Shown here: positions 11,743-22,397 of the stretch, piece after piece | Layout: the number at the start of each line of letters is the position of its first letter | How positions within the stretch are numbered: position 1 is the stretch's first letter | Assembly (NCBI GenBank): GCA_037953625.1 | Contig: CM075656.1 | Coordinates: forward strand, 90,281,001 to 90,345,000 | DNA length: 64,000 nt | From: Crotalaria pallida | Lineage: Eukaryota > Streptophyta > Magnoliopsida > Fabales > Fabaceae | Direction: 5' to 3' | The notes under the pieces: model-generated | Told to the model about the DNA's origin: nothing | The model's input: the letters and a program-made list of their open reading frames with translations, nothing else | Database searches by the model: none | Program-made: the position numbers and the translations under genes

Positions 11743-11750
11743 TATAAATA
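11743..11750 (+). promoter_or_regulatory. TATA box of the PAC-domain gene
   Basis: TATAAATA lies about 75 bp upstream of the ATG at 11825, a normal spacing for a short plant 5' UTR. The intervening leader is CT-rich. Confidence 0.75.
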
Positions 11751-11824
11751 ACCCCTGCCTGCCTCAGAGCCCACATACTCTCTTCACCAAAAATTACACT
11801 CTCTCTTCACACCTGCTCATAGCA

Positions 11825-12377
11825 ATGGCAAAAGCCCTGCCATTATTCCTCCTTCTAGCTGTAAGCACCTTTGGTGTGTTTGCTCAAGAGCCTCATACCC
11901 CTCCACACTCTCCTCTTCCCACCCCATATGCTGCACCTCCTCCTCATCACCACCACCACCCTCACCCTCACTCTCCAACTCCTACTCCAACTCCATCCCC
12001 TCTCCACCCTCCAACAACTCACTCCCCTCTTCACCCTCCAGCTCATCCTCCACATCACCACCACCACCACCATCACCCTCTTGCTCCTTCCCCTGCTCCT
12101 CTTAAACCACCAGTACTCCACCCTCCTTCTTCCCCTGCCCCAGTCAAGCCCCCCACCCACCACCATTACCCTCCTGCCCCTGCCCCTGCTCCTCTTAAAC
12201 CCCCTACTCACCACCATTATCCTCCTGCTCCAGCACCGGTTCATCCACCTGTACCTGTACCTGCACCTGCAGTGCATCCTTTCCCTAGAAGCTTTGTGGC
12301 AGTCCAAGGTGTTGTTTACACCAAGTCATGCAAGTATGTTGGTGTTGACACGCTCTTGGGAGCTACCCCTGTTCTTG
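11825..12377 (+). CDS. His/Pro-rich AGP with PAC (Ole e 1-like) domain, exon 1
   Basis: Exon 1 of a 282-aa secreted wall protein of the AGP31/proline-rich class. Residues 1-20 are a signal peptide (hydrophobic LPLFLLLAV, cleavage likely before Gln21). Residues 21-155 are Pro/His-rich with SP, TP, AP and PPxx motifs expected to carry hydroxyproline-linked arabinogalactan, plus His blocks (41-45 and 77-84) and two THHHYPPAPAP repeats. The PAC domain begins near 157 (FVAVQGVVYTKSCK, Cys169). Frame and splice site agree: the donor G|GTTAGT after 12377 is phase 1 and joins 16628 to give GATPVLGAVVKLEC. The ATG follows a TATA box and CT-rich leader. In this family the His stretch is thought to bind metal or pectin; that is family knowledge. 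The specific legume orthologue is not certain. Confidence 0.9.
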
Positions 12378-12595
12378 GTTAGTTTGTCTCTAACCCTCCC
12401 TCTTTTTAAGCATTACTCTTACTAATTTACTCAATAACTTGGTACAATAGCACAAACGGTTGAAAATGCATTTTCATTGCAACTACACAGAGAGGAAGTA
12501 CTAAAGTTGGGTGGGTGGAACATGGTAAATTAGTAAGAGTAAAATGCTATACTCAATTATGTTGATATAGCCTTGCAACTAGTGGACTACTTTGG

Positions 12596-12863
12596 TACTC
12601 ATTTTAAAAGAAAAATAACTAACTTCATGCTTCATATTTATTAAGAAAAGTTAAGTTAGTTGAATGTATTTAATTTTTTTAAATTTATTAAAAAAAATAT
12701 ATACTATTTTAATAAATTTACATTGAGAATAAAATAAAAATTAAATGACTCAATTACATTAGAAGAATATTTTAGAAATGATTATATTGAGGATATAAAA
12801 TTAGTTAATTTTTGTTTATAACAGTGAAATGTATTTTTTACTTAAATGTGATCGGAGGGAGTA
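12596..12863. mobile_element. MITE, family A-like, in intron
   Basis: TA, CTCATTTTAAAAGAAAA at the left; TGTGATCGGAGGGAG, TA at the right. The interior TTGAATGTATTTAATTTTTT follows family A. Ends are diverged. Confidence 0.6.
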
Positions 12864-12968
12864 ATTGTTTTGTGCTAGCTTGTATTTGTACGCAGATCTG
12901 CATTTTCAATTTTTTAAGAAGTTCTTAGCCTAAAGTGTTTTTTACAATAGATCTCGTTACTTGCAAAC

Positions 12969-13225
12969 ATACTCCATCCGTTTCACTTTAAGTGTCTTTT
13001 TGAATTTTTGCACATAGATTAAGAAAATGTTGATTCCGATGATTATTGTAAGTTTTATGTGTATTTTGTCAAAAATACCCCTATTTAATATTTTTATATT
13101 GTCAATGCATCATTACTAGTATTACAAATTTCAAAACTAAAACAACATTAAATGTAAGGGTAAATAAGGAAAAACAATATTAAATGTTGCCTATATTTGG
13201 TAGAAAGACACTTATTTTGAAACAA
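12969..13225. mobile_element. MITE fragment, family C-related
   Basis: Left end TA, CTCCATCCGTTTCACTTTAA with interior ACATAGATTAAGAAAATGTT. At the right AAGACACTTATTTTGAAAC pairs with the left end, but the final GGAGGGAG is lost. Confidence 0.55.
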
Positions 13226-13303
13226 AATTTTAAATAAAAATAATATATTCACCCAAATTTATTACTATTAGAATAAAAATAATAATAAGAGGCACAACAA
13301 ATC

Positions 13304-13650
13304 TACTCCCTCCGTTTCACAATGTTTGGTCTTTTACTTCTGGGCACACAGATTAAGAAAATGTTAATTATTGTAAGTATTATGTATAGTTTGTCTGAAA
13401 TGCCCATATTTAATTCTTATAGAAAATTGTAATAGTATTTAATTTTTATTAGTAAGTGTGTTCATTAATTAATGTATAGTGGTTTAGAGACGAGAAAGAT
13501 GATAAAAGTATAATTAATGAGAGTAAGAGAAATGATTGAATGAAATGTTAATATTGGAAAAAAAAATGTTTGTGTATTGAAAATGTAAAGGGTCAAACAT
13601 TGTAAAACAAGAAAAAAAAGGCTAAAAGACCAAACATTTGTAATCGAATT
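13304..13650. mobile_element. MITE, family C, right end decayed
   Basis: TA, CTCCCTCCGTTTCACAATG at the left and interior GGGCACACAGATTAAGAAAA. At the right AAGACCAAACATTTGTAAT matches the left end inverted before homology fades. Confidence 0.7.
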
Positions 13651-13844
13651 AAAAAATAATAATGATATAAAATAGACCCACAAAATCAATTTTTAAATCA
13701 ACTTATATTAAAAAAAGTGACATTTGTCATTTCTTAATCAATCAATACTACGCAAGTCTTTTTGTGATATAGGTAAATTTGTAGATTAATTTTTTATATT
13801 CATAATTCATTTTTGTTAAAAAAAAAATTACCCAATGCTAGCAG

Positions 13845-14050
13845 TACTCCATCCGGATCCAAGCATAAGGAAAAAAGACTAATTTTTAGTTTATTATATT
13901 TAATTTTTTCATGTTTATAAAAAATAAAGGTATTTTAAGGCAAAAACATTAAAAATGAAACAAAAATTAAATAAAATAATTTTTAGGAAAATAACATTGA
14001 AAATAAAAAATCAAGAAAATCACTAATTAATGTTGTTTATATTTTTTTAA
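13845..14050. mobile_element. MITE fragment, family A
   Basis: TA, CTCCATCCGGATCCAAGCAT at the left; interior TTTATTATATTTAATTTTTT and AAAATAAAGGTATTTTAAGG resemble family A. Right end not found. Confidence 0.5.
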
Positions 14051-14230
14051 ATGATTTTTTTAATCTTAGCCTTTAGGCCTGAGGATAAGCACTCCAAATT
14101 GGTTAATGATGTTTTGAAAAAATAAAAGCACGAGTAATTTGATTTATTAGATGCATCATTTTAAAGAACATCAACCACTTTGAAATGCTTATTCTCGTCC
14201 CTAAAAATCGAGGTAAAGAAAACTTTTTTT

Positions 14231-14241
<11 letters not shown>

Positions 14242-14287
<46 letters not shown>
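14242..14287. repeat. (AT)n microsatellite
   Basis: About 22 AT dinucleotides following an A run, inside the PAC-gene intron. Confidence 0.95.
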
Positions 14288-14290
<3 letters not shown>

Positions 14291-14638
14291 TCATATCTTT
14301 CAAACTGGAGCGAATATTTCTCAACATTTTATTAGCATGACTCTTTACGAGCATTCAGTCTTTCACCATCCATCATGACTCTTCGTTTAGACTTTTTAGA
14401 GTGTGTAGACTGTAGTGGCATTTATTTGTCCGTACTGTGGGGAGCAGTGAGGGGTAATGAGGAATGATGATAACGTGAGCATCTAAAAGAAATTAATTTC
14501 ACACTGAATGATTTGGTTTTTTCTGAGATTTTTCACTGCTACCAAAGATAATAATTAAATTTATTAGTGGTATTGAAAATGTGATATACTTTTTCAAAAT
14601 TACTCTTATACTGTAAATAATATTGGAACTTTAAAAAG

Positions 14639-14990
14639 TACTCCCTCCGTTTCATAATGTTTGGCTTTTTAGGTCTGGGCACACAGATTAAGAAAGTGTT
14701 AATTATTGTAAGTATTATGTATAGTTTGTCTAAAATGCCCCTATTTAATCCTTATTGAAAATTGTAATAGTATTTAATTTTTATTCGTAAGTGTGTCCAT
14801 TAATTAATGTACAGTGGTTTAGATATGAGAGATGATAAAAGTAGAATTAATGAGGAGTAAGAGAAATGATTGAATGAAAGGTTAATATTGGAAAAAAAAA
14901 TATGTTTTTGTATTGAAAATGTAAAAGGCCAAACATTGTGAAACAAGAAAAAAAGTCTAAAAGACCAAATATTGTGAAACGGAGGGAGTA
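14639..14990. mobile_element. MITE, family C, nested in family B
   Basis: TA, CTCCCTCCGTTTCATAATG at the left; CATTGTGAAAC-type sequence then GGAGGGAG, TA at the right. The best preserved C copy here, about 350 bp. Confidence 0.85.
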
Positions 14991-15102
14991 TAAACTAAAT
15001 AAGGGTGTTAATGAAAATAAATAATTAAATGCTATTGATAATTGAAGTAAGGTCTAATAAATATGACCAAAATAAAAACTCTAAAATGGTTTTATAAAAT
15101 AG

Positions 15103-15392
15103 TATTCCCTCCGGCTCGAATTATAAACAATTTTAACCACTTTTACGCTTATTAAGGAGGTTAGTTGATTGTATTTAATTTTCTCAAATTTATAAAAAAT
15201 AGAGGTATTTTTGGAGAGTAGTATTGGGAATGAAAAAAAAATTAATTAAGATTACAATTTTCTAGAGATGTTTTAGGAAAGTGGTATTGGGAATGAAACA
15301 AAATTTAAAACAGTTAGTTAGTTTTGCTTATATTTTAAACCAAAAGTAGTATGTTTTTTGTTGCTTATAATTCATTCGAGCCGGAGGAAGTA
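15103..15392. mobile_element. MITE, family A, nested in family B
   Basis: TA, TTCCCTCCGGCTCGAATTAT at the left; ATAATTCATTCGAGCCGGAG at the right before GAAG, TA. The most complete family A copy in the intron. Confidence 0.85.
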
Positions 15393-15597
15393 GGATCGAA
15401 GGGACTATTTAATTTTTTTTCATTTATTTAACTTCATAAATGCACTTGTTAAATTTTTTTTTTAGAATTCTTAAATTTACCCTTAACGTTATTATTAGGG
15501 TAATAATTACCCTTTTTTTAATATGATCTCCCCGTTTTAAAATAATTGATGTTTAAGATTATAGTGATTAAATTAAGAAATGTATTTAGTATGTTAC

Positions 15598-15719
15598 TTA
15601 CTCAGTCCCTAAATATAAGATTTTTTTGACACTTTTATTTTGTCCTTATTTATAAGACTTTTTGTCAATTTTTATAATTATTATTTTTTTATTAATTAGA
15701 TGAAGATTGAATTACAAAA
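15598..15719. mobile_element. Fragment of MITE, family D
   Basis: TACTCAGTCCCTAAATATAA followed by TTGACACTTTTATTTTGTCC matches the left part of family D, then homology stops. Confidence 0.55.
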
Positions 15720-15994
15720 TATTCCCTCCGATCCTATTTATAAGATCTTTTTGGTTTTTTTCACCATTCACCAAAAAAGTGGATAAATTTGTTAGTGACA
15801 TTGGAAAAGTGAAAGTTTGATATACTTTTTAAAAACTACCCCTATAATTATTATTGGAAGCCTAAAAAGTGTTGACTTTATAGGAGTGTTTGGAGACGAA
15901 GTAATTAAATGTCATTGAAAATTAAATAGGGTTTTATAAATAGGATCAAAATAAAAACCTCAAAATGATTTTATAAATAGGACCGGAGGAAGTA
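15720..15994. mobile_element. MITE, family B
   Basis: TA, TTCCCTCCGATCCTATTTAT at the left; ATAAATAGGACCGGAGGAAG, TA at the right. Same orientation as the 10843 copy. Confidence 0.85.
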
Positions 15995-16166
15995 GCAATT
16001 AATGTTATATTTGATTTTTAAAATATAAATAATTTAGAAATAAATTTATTTTTTAAATACCATAATTATTTAGCAGTGGAAGAAATACTATGCATCTCAT
16101 GCGAGTAAAATAAGAGAATTTAAATGATAAAATTGTTTTGAAAGAATTAATAATTATTTTTTAATT

Positions 16167-16416
16167 TACTCATTCCTTTTCTAAATATAAAATCTTTTTG
16201 ACCCTTTTATTTTGTCCTTATTTACAAGTCCTATATCAATTTTCAATCATCATTAATTACTTTTTTTCACATACATCTTTATTTATTTAACACTTTTTTT
16301 ATTCTCAATAATAATATTAATAGGAATAATTTTGAAATTACATATCAAAAGTTCACATTTTTAATACAATTAACTAAATTATTTCACTTTCTTAATGGAC
16401 GCGAAATCTCTCATAG
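16167..16416. mobile_element. MITE, family D, right end missing
   Basis: TA, CTCATTCCTTTTCTAAATAT at the left; interior CTTAATGGACGCGAAATCTC near the right edge, after which the terminal inverted repeat is absent. It ends about 200 bp before exon 2. Confidence 0.65.
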
Positions 16417-16627
16417 TTTCCGATTAACACTTTCTAAGATTGAATTAAGCTAATGCATAGGAAAGATAGACCCCGATAGAAAAAGCATTTTCCCTATGAA
16501 AGTTCTCGAGACTAGGGTCTAGGGCCCCATGTTGTGGGACCTGTGCATTATGTATGTGAAATGACAAAAGTAACGTATTCTTAGCAAAAAAAGGACAACT
16601 AAGGCGTGGCTTTTGAAATAATTGCAG

Positions 16628-16923
16628 GAGCCGTTGTGAAGCTGGAATGCAACAACACTAAGTACCGCCCATTGGTCCAAACAGTGAAGACTGACACCAA
16701 CGGCTATTTTTACCTTGAAGCCCCTAAGACCATCACTACCTATGCTTTTCACAAGTGCAAAGTGTTTTTGGTTAGTTCACCCACTGGCCTTAAGCCCTCT
16801 AATCTTCATGGTGGTCTCACTGGTTCAACCCTCAAGCCCTTGAAGCCTTTTGAATCAAATAAGCTTCCTTTCCTCCTCTTCAATGTTGGGCCTCTTGCAT
16901 TTGAGCCCAAATGCCCTTATTAG
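16628..16923 (+). CDS. His/Pro-rich AGP with PAC domain, exon 2
   Basis: Exon 2 encodes residues 185-282, most of the PAC domain, ending with TAG at 16921-16923. Family-like motifs in order are GAVVKLEC, TDTNGYFYLEAPK, AFHKCKVFLV, PSNLHGG, and the C-terminal VGPLAFEPKC. The visible domain cysteines are 169, 192, 228 and 280. PAC domains are often described with six, so this copy may lack one pair, for instance where SPTGLKPSNLHGG has no Cys. The acceptor TTGCAG|GAG is canonical and phase 1. The protein should be in the cell wall, where PAC domains are reported to bind pectin or xylan side chains. 3' UTR follows, with AATAAG at about 17084 a possible poly(A) signal. Confidence 0.9.
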
Positions 16924-17960
16924 TATATTATTCTAATTAAGTTGTTATTTATAGGGATGTGTTATTTTTGCTCCTTTGTTGGAATTGTTGTCTGTTTCCA
17001 TTTTCCAGTACCGGCCATTTGGAACTTCTGAGGGATGGTTATGTAGTTATGTGTTTTGTTTGGGTATGAATTTTTGTTATGGTGCAATAAGTGACATTAC
17101 TAGATTGTGCTGACTATAAATGTGACCAAGTTTAAAATTTGCTTTGATGATTATGGATATTTTACAATATATTATTTCCTGCTGCATTCTTATTGTTTTT
17201 TTTTTGGTATTGTTCTTATTGTTAATTGATCCAAGTTGAAAATCAGTTTCAAAATACGTATAATATTAACTGATTCAAAATCAACTAACTTTTGTTCCCT
17301 CCTATAATGATTTTACTTTGTACTATGTGCAATCTGCAAAGGGTATCCCCAAGGACACCCGAGGAAAAAAGAAAAAAAAACAAAGGAAACAATTGACTAT
17401 CTGTCTGATTTCTTTGTTTTCAACTCTTAATTGTGTTTATTTTTATTTTTAATAAGATGTGCTTTCAACTTTTTAACCCTTTCTTTTGGGTGTGTATTCC
17501 TATATAAGGTGAGTGTGTGCTGTATTTGTTACGGGTTTGAGATGTTTGAGTTATTATCCCAAACCCGATTCAAAATTTAGGCCAAGTCATATGCTTGTAT
17601 TAATTTCTTGATATTTGTCTCATTTGACACATTAATCTTTATCCAAAACTAAATTTTAAATTTCATGTTATGGATAAATTATTCGAGGAAGATATGCTTT
17701 CCCATTCATCAGGGAAATAGAGAGAATCTTTAATTTCCTTTATTTGAGGTGGGTTATTGACGTCCGATTTATTTTTCTCGCACTTTTCATCAACTACTGT
17801 ATTTCACAATACTAAAAATACCTAAAAATCTAATTGGTCAGAAAAGAGTTTAAATAGACAAATTAGAGTGACAATAAACTCACCTTTTGATTGGACCCAC
17901 ACATGCTTGTGAATTTTGATTTTGATATAAGGAGTGGCACAATTTGTGAAACAGAAAATT
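16924..17960. other. 3' flank of the PAC gene and intergenic DNA
   Basis: Contains the likely 3' UTR, then AT-rich sequence without a supported gene. Confidence 0.55.
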
Positions 17961-17964
17961 TTAA

Positions 17965-18160
17965 TCTCGTACCAACGTGGGGTTGGTCAAGTGGTAGCTC
18001 ACTTGACCCCTTAACCAACTGGTCTCGAGTTCGAGCCTTGGGTATGGAGCAATTCTCGCTGGGAGACCAATACCGCTTAGTGCGAGTTCAGTTGGATCGG
18101 ACCGGATGAGTCGGATTCTGGGTAAACCAGATCCGGGTACCGGTTGGTGTACACTAGAAA
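17965..18160 (+). mobile_element. tRNA-like SINE, type 2
   Basis: Box A-like GTTGGTCAAGTGGTAGCTC and box B-like GAGTTCGAGCC lie about 50 bp apart, followed by TCTCGCTGGGAGACC and a GC-richer tail (GGATCGGACCGGATGAGTCG). The body is related to that of 11500-11712. Ends are approximate. Confidence 0.65.
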
Positions 18161-18529
18161 ATTTTAATCTCCCTTATCTTTCCATCCAACTTATTACTGT
18201 ATTTGTCAACTGAATAAAAGGTTATCACAAAAAATTGTGCTATCAACTATCAACCTAAGCAGAGGAGAAATTATTGATTAGTTTTAAATCACCACATCAT
18301 CCCTGATCTAAATCTACACTAATAATTAAACACATACTGTAAATAACTTGGTGGTTTATGACCAACCCTCATAAGTATGCCATGAATCATGATCACATGT
18401 GAAACACATTATGTCGTTTAGATCTCAGAGAGAACCAATGGATATTTTTAAAGTTGCATTTCTGTACTACGTATCTTAAGGTATGATTGTTTCACTTTTA
18501 AAAATAAAGTAGAGATAACCAACAAAACC

Positions 18530-18715
18530 CAGCACATATTTGGTAGATAGCTGGGTTCCTTAAGCATGATGTCAGTGGTTCGATCCCTGCAGTAAGCATG
18601 AAATAGGCTTTGTTAGTAGAGGCAAAACACACTTCGGTGATCTCTACGCCTCGGAGGGAATTAGTCTTCGGCTGTCGGCTGGGAGATACCCTTAGTGTAA
18701 AAAAAAAAAAAAAAA
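18530..18715 (+). mobile_element. tRNA-derived SINE, type 1
   Basis: The head CCCAGCACATATTTGGTAGA and box B GTGGTTCGATCCCTGC precede a body with GATCTCTACGCCTCGGAGGG and a 17-A tail. AAAGTAGA occurs just before the start and right after the tail, a possible TSD. Confidence 0.75.
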
Positions 18716-20495
18716 GTAGACATTGTAATTGTTCACTAGATCAAAGCTAAGTGTTCTTGTGGCACTTCAAATTCACAAGTTCAGATGGCTCATGAATAAT
18801 ATTGTTGGGGCATCGGGTGTCACTAAGATAATTTTCGAAGTATCCTTTCATTTGATTAGTGAAAAGCTAATACTATCATCTTGAGTACATTGTGAAATAA
18901 GTATTTTTTTAATCACATGGATCAAACCGAAAATCTCATGCTCAATTGACTGAAGCTCCTCTCACTTAAATCTAATACATCTATAGATTTCAATTGCTGT
19001 GTCAAATCGATTGTAATGGAGGACAACTTCATTTAAAAGATGCATGGGATGGCAATGCCTATGGTAATGGATAAGAAGCTTTCGGTCCCCGTGGTTGGTA
19101 GACAATCATAATGTACTATCTTAAATATCAACCATTGGATTCCTAATCACGAAAATTTCTACCAAAATTGCCACGTTTGTGGGCCTTTCTCACTCAATAA
19201 CGTCAATGACTACATTTCTTTTTACTTTTTCTTCCTTTCAGCTTTGGATCCAAGATCATGGATTGGATTTTTTGGTTCAAAATTACCATATTTCCGATTA
19301 CTATTGCAATGAAAAAGGAAGCTAAAGGTCAATGTGACCATGTCATGTCGGTAAATGATTTTTCAGAACCAATCATTTTTGCGGAGGGTTTTTGTTTTCT
19401 ATTCCAGTGTTAAACCTAAATTTGGATGATTGAATCTGATTACAATGATTTCCTGATGCTCCTCTACATGTATGGTCAAAAAACTAAGTGTGCTCAAGTT
19501 ATAATCAAAGTTTCTATCTGTCATAATCACAAGCATGCGGAGATGTTTCTTAAATGGCTTGATATTGCCAAGAATAAAGTTCTATTGTTAAGAATCGCAA
19601 ATTACGTATATCAAATTAATTTACTTTTGATTGTTTAAAAAGTCTGGAATATTGAAAGGTTCGCCCTCCAACATAATTTTTAATTTCAAGTTGGTTGAGC
19701 AAATATTTGAAATTTGGGTCGTTTTAACCTACGTATCATGCAGAAGTTCGCACCAGTGCGTATACTATATGACCTCTTTTTGCGGTTGCACTGTAATTTG
19801 TTGTAAATTAAATAAAGATTAGTTATATAGAGTTATCAGTTATGGATATGTACGAGAGTAATCTTTTATTTGATTGATATGTTTTTAATTTTCACAAGCA
19901 TGTTTTTTTTTAAAGAGAAAATAGTGTCAAGATGTGTACCCAAAAAAAAAAAAAATATTTTTTACACTATCATGATATCATTTACTATTGATTGGGTTAA
20001 ATAATTCATATGGATGATGAATGATACACCAACAGTATAAAACAGTGCAAATATATTAAACTCTTTATAATTAGGGATTTACTTTATGACAAATGCCAAG
20101 AGCGTGTCAATACCATAATATGAATTCAATTGTAATCAAAGAGAATTATGCTTTAAAAAAAATAAAAAATACTCTATGAACTCGAAATAAAAAAACTTAA
20201 AAAAGTTAGATTAGTTTAGATGAAATAATTGGAAGAGGAGCATGTTTTAAAAATAAATAAATAAAGTGGGTGCATTATTTTTTTAAAAAAATATGTAGGT
20301 GCATGTTTGAAATTAAGCAAGATGTTAACAATAGACAAATCAATCCATTAGGCAATTCTTGAAAGAAAGAAGCAAAATGTGTTCAATCTAACATTAATTA
20401 GATTATTGGATTTGATGATGACTTGGAAGATTTTAGTATTTTCTCAGCAATTTTCCACCATCCTTTATTGTGAAAGCAATTGTTCTTTTGGAATT
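18716..20495. other. Intergenic DNA without a supported gene
   Basis: Small frames at 19426-19638 and 19631-19822 have no recognisable domain. A-runs at about 19941 and 20155. Nothing else seen. Confidence 0.55.
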
Positions 20496-20503
20496 AAATA
20501 TTA

Positions 20504-20840
20504 GAGTGAAGACCCACTTGATCCTTGTCAATTTTTCAAGGTACAAATTTAGACCCTGACAATTCATAATACCACATTTAATCCCTCAAAGAAAAAATTC
20601 ATACCAATTTGGTCCCTCAACTTTTTTCATATCAATTTAATCCCTCAAAATTTTCAGATGTACCAATTTAATTCTTAAAATTGAGGAACCAAGTCGGTAT
20701 GGAAGAAAATATTGAAGGACGAAATTGGTATGGAAAAAAGGTTAGGGACTAAATGTGGTATTATGAAATGTCATATGACCAAATTGGTATTGTGCAAAAT
20801 CAACGCAAAATCGACATGCACCAAAGCGGGTCTTCACTCG
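20504..20840. mobile_element. hAT-like MITE with 8-bp TSD
   Basis: AAATATTA at 20496-20503 is repeated exactly at 20841-20848. The ends GAGTGAAGACCCAC and GCGGGTCTTCACTC are inverted repeats, and the interior is an imperfect fold-back (ACCAATTTGGTCCCTCAA against inverted copies). The 8-bp TSD fits hAT-type transposition. No coding. Confidence 0.85.
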
Positions 20841-21183
20841 AAATATTAAATAGATTGTAACTTCAGTAACCACCACATGCGTATTTATAAAAACAAGCGA
20901 AATTGCTTAATAACCATAGCACAATGCCAAGTGAATCAAGTTAGGCAACAAAAAAAAGCATGACACATTCGTATAAACGTACTCTGACTCCACTTAAATA
21001 TGCTCAAGTCAATAAATCACAAACAGCTGTAGTATCTAAAAACTCATAAGTTTGGACTTTAAAACAGAAGGAACATCAAGAGGCAAAATTTCGGCAGGTA
21101 TATGAGCACCAGGAGTGACTAAAATTCAGGGTCGGCATAACTGGTTCCCAGTTGAACAGCTATTTCTCTCCATAAACATATGA

Positions 21184-22394
21184 CCTGCAATCAACTGAAA
21201 AATCACACTTACCTGTTGGTAAATACTATCAAGAAAGAGTAACAACTCCAAATTACTATAAATAACTTATGTTAAGTCAACCGACTTTCAAATGCATGCA
21301 CATGTCGCTTGCCTACAATAGTTGAATATCCTAAAGGTACTACAGTGAAGTAGAAATTAACGTCTTGTTAATTTTTATTCTCTACATCAAAGCACCAGAG
21401 AGGAGTTCCAAAGAAGAAAAAATTGAAAATACTTGCAAGACTATTCAAATAAGATGACCAAGGAGAGGCTAACATTATTGGAGAGCCAGATGAGAGCAGA
21501 AATAATGAGACAGATAGCAAAGTAAGCAAAGTCATTGGAAATATGGCATGCGATCCCCGAATGTGATAACAAAATTCAATTTTGAAAAGGGAAAAAAGTA
21601 ACAAGATGCAATGTGCACAGATATGCAACATCGTGTAAGCTTCAAAGGAACATTGTTGTCAAATAAAGTTTTCAAGGATAAATTAGGTTGTAGAATCCAA
21701 AGCTTTATACGTTTCAAACAAACAAGTGTTGGAAGTGCTGATGTACATACAAAAGCTACTAGCACAAAAAACCCAAATGATCCCTAATGATTGTCACTTA
21801 GGGAAGAGCGAGACTTTAAAGATCTCAACATTAATTGTAGACACATTTAATTAAGTTAGCTGTATCCAGCTTTCAATCATCAAATCTTTAACCAAGTTGT
21901 CTGTTCTCTTACACTTGTAAGGTGATTAGAATTATCTTGAACACCAATGGCAGAAAATCAACACATCAAGTCATCAACCAACAGATGGAGCAACAATTAA
22001 GTTTGTGTACAAAAATTATAAACGGAGAATTAGCAGTGAATAAAAAGAATTCATAATCCACTCGAGTTTTGAAATAGGGACTGTGGCACCTCAAAATCCA
22101 TATCAAACAACATGAAAAGTTCAGAACCTAAACCAGCATTTGCAATTTAAAACAAACAAATCCTCTACACTGAACAATTAAAAGGAGACTAATGTATGAG
22201 TGTATGACTATGACCCTAAATATAAGATAAGCACTAATACACCATGCCATAAAACAATTGAAAAAAACATATTTCTTAATCTTGATAATATAAAAGTCAC
22301 AAACCATTACACACAGACATAATTCAAAAGGTATCCTAATAGAAAGAACATCAATAAAAATAAATAAGAAATAAACCAGAATTTGTACAATTAC
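21184..22394 (-). other. Possible 3'-UTR intron and 3' UTR of eIF3d
   Basis: Three bases after the eIF3d stop the minus strand reads AAG|GTAATTG, a usable donor at 22394. A matching acceptor, TTGATTGCAG|GTCATATG, ends at 21185, after a donor-like CAG|GTAAGTG about 30 bp upstream of it. If spliced, this is an intron of about 1.2 kb wholly in the 3' UTR. No coding sequence was found here. Transcript data are not available, so this is inference from splice signals. Confidence 0.35.
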
Positions 22395-22397
22395 CTT

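Larger units (their letters stand above)
14500..15407. mobile_element. MITE, family B, split by two younger MITEs
   Basis: Family B sequence appears in three pieces: about 14500-14638 (TTAGTGGTATTGAAAATGTG, TTTTTCAAAATTACTCTTAT), 14991-15102 (AAGGGTGTTAATGAAAATAA to GGTTTTATAAAATA) and 15393-15407 (GGATCGAAGGGAC, TA). Removing the insertions at 14639 and 15103 restores the order seen at 10843-11119. The left terminus is decayed. Confidence 0.75.
12378..16627 (+). other. 4.25-kb intron of the PAC-domain gene
   Basis: A phase-1 intron with a GT donor (GTTAGT) and acceptor TAATTGCAG. It is loaded with at least nine MITE copies or fragments of families A, B, C and D, some nested, and an AT microsatellite, all listed separately. 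No coding sequence was found inside. Confidence 0.88.

Noticed and set aside
11855..12425. Frames overlapping PAC-gene exon 1 in other frames and strand
   Set aside because: They are low-complexity shadows of the Pro/His codon repeats. The signal peptide and splice phase fit only the + frame starting at 11825.
14103..14354. Small coding frame with Ile/Tyr repeats
   Set aside because: It is a translation of the (AT)n microsatellite.
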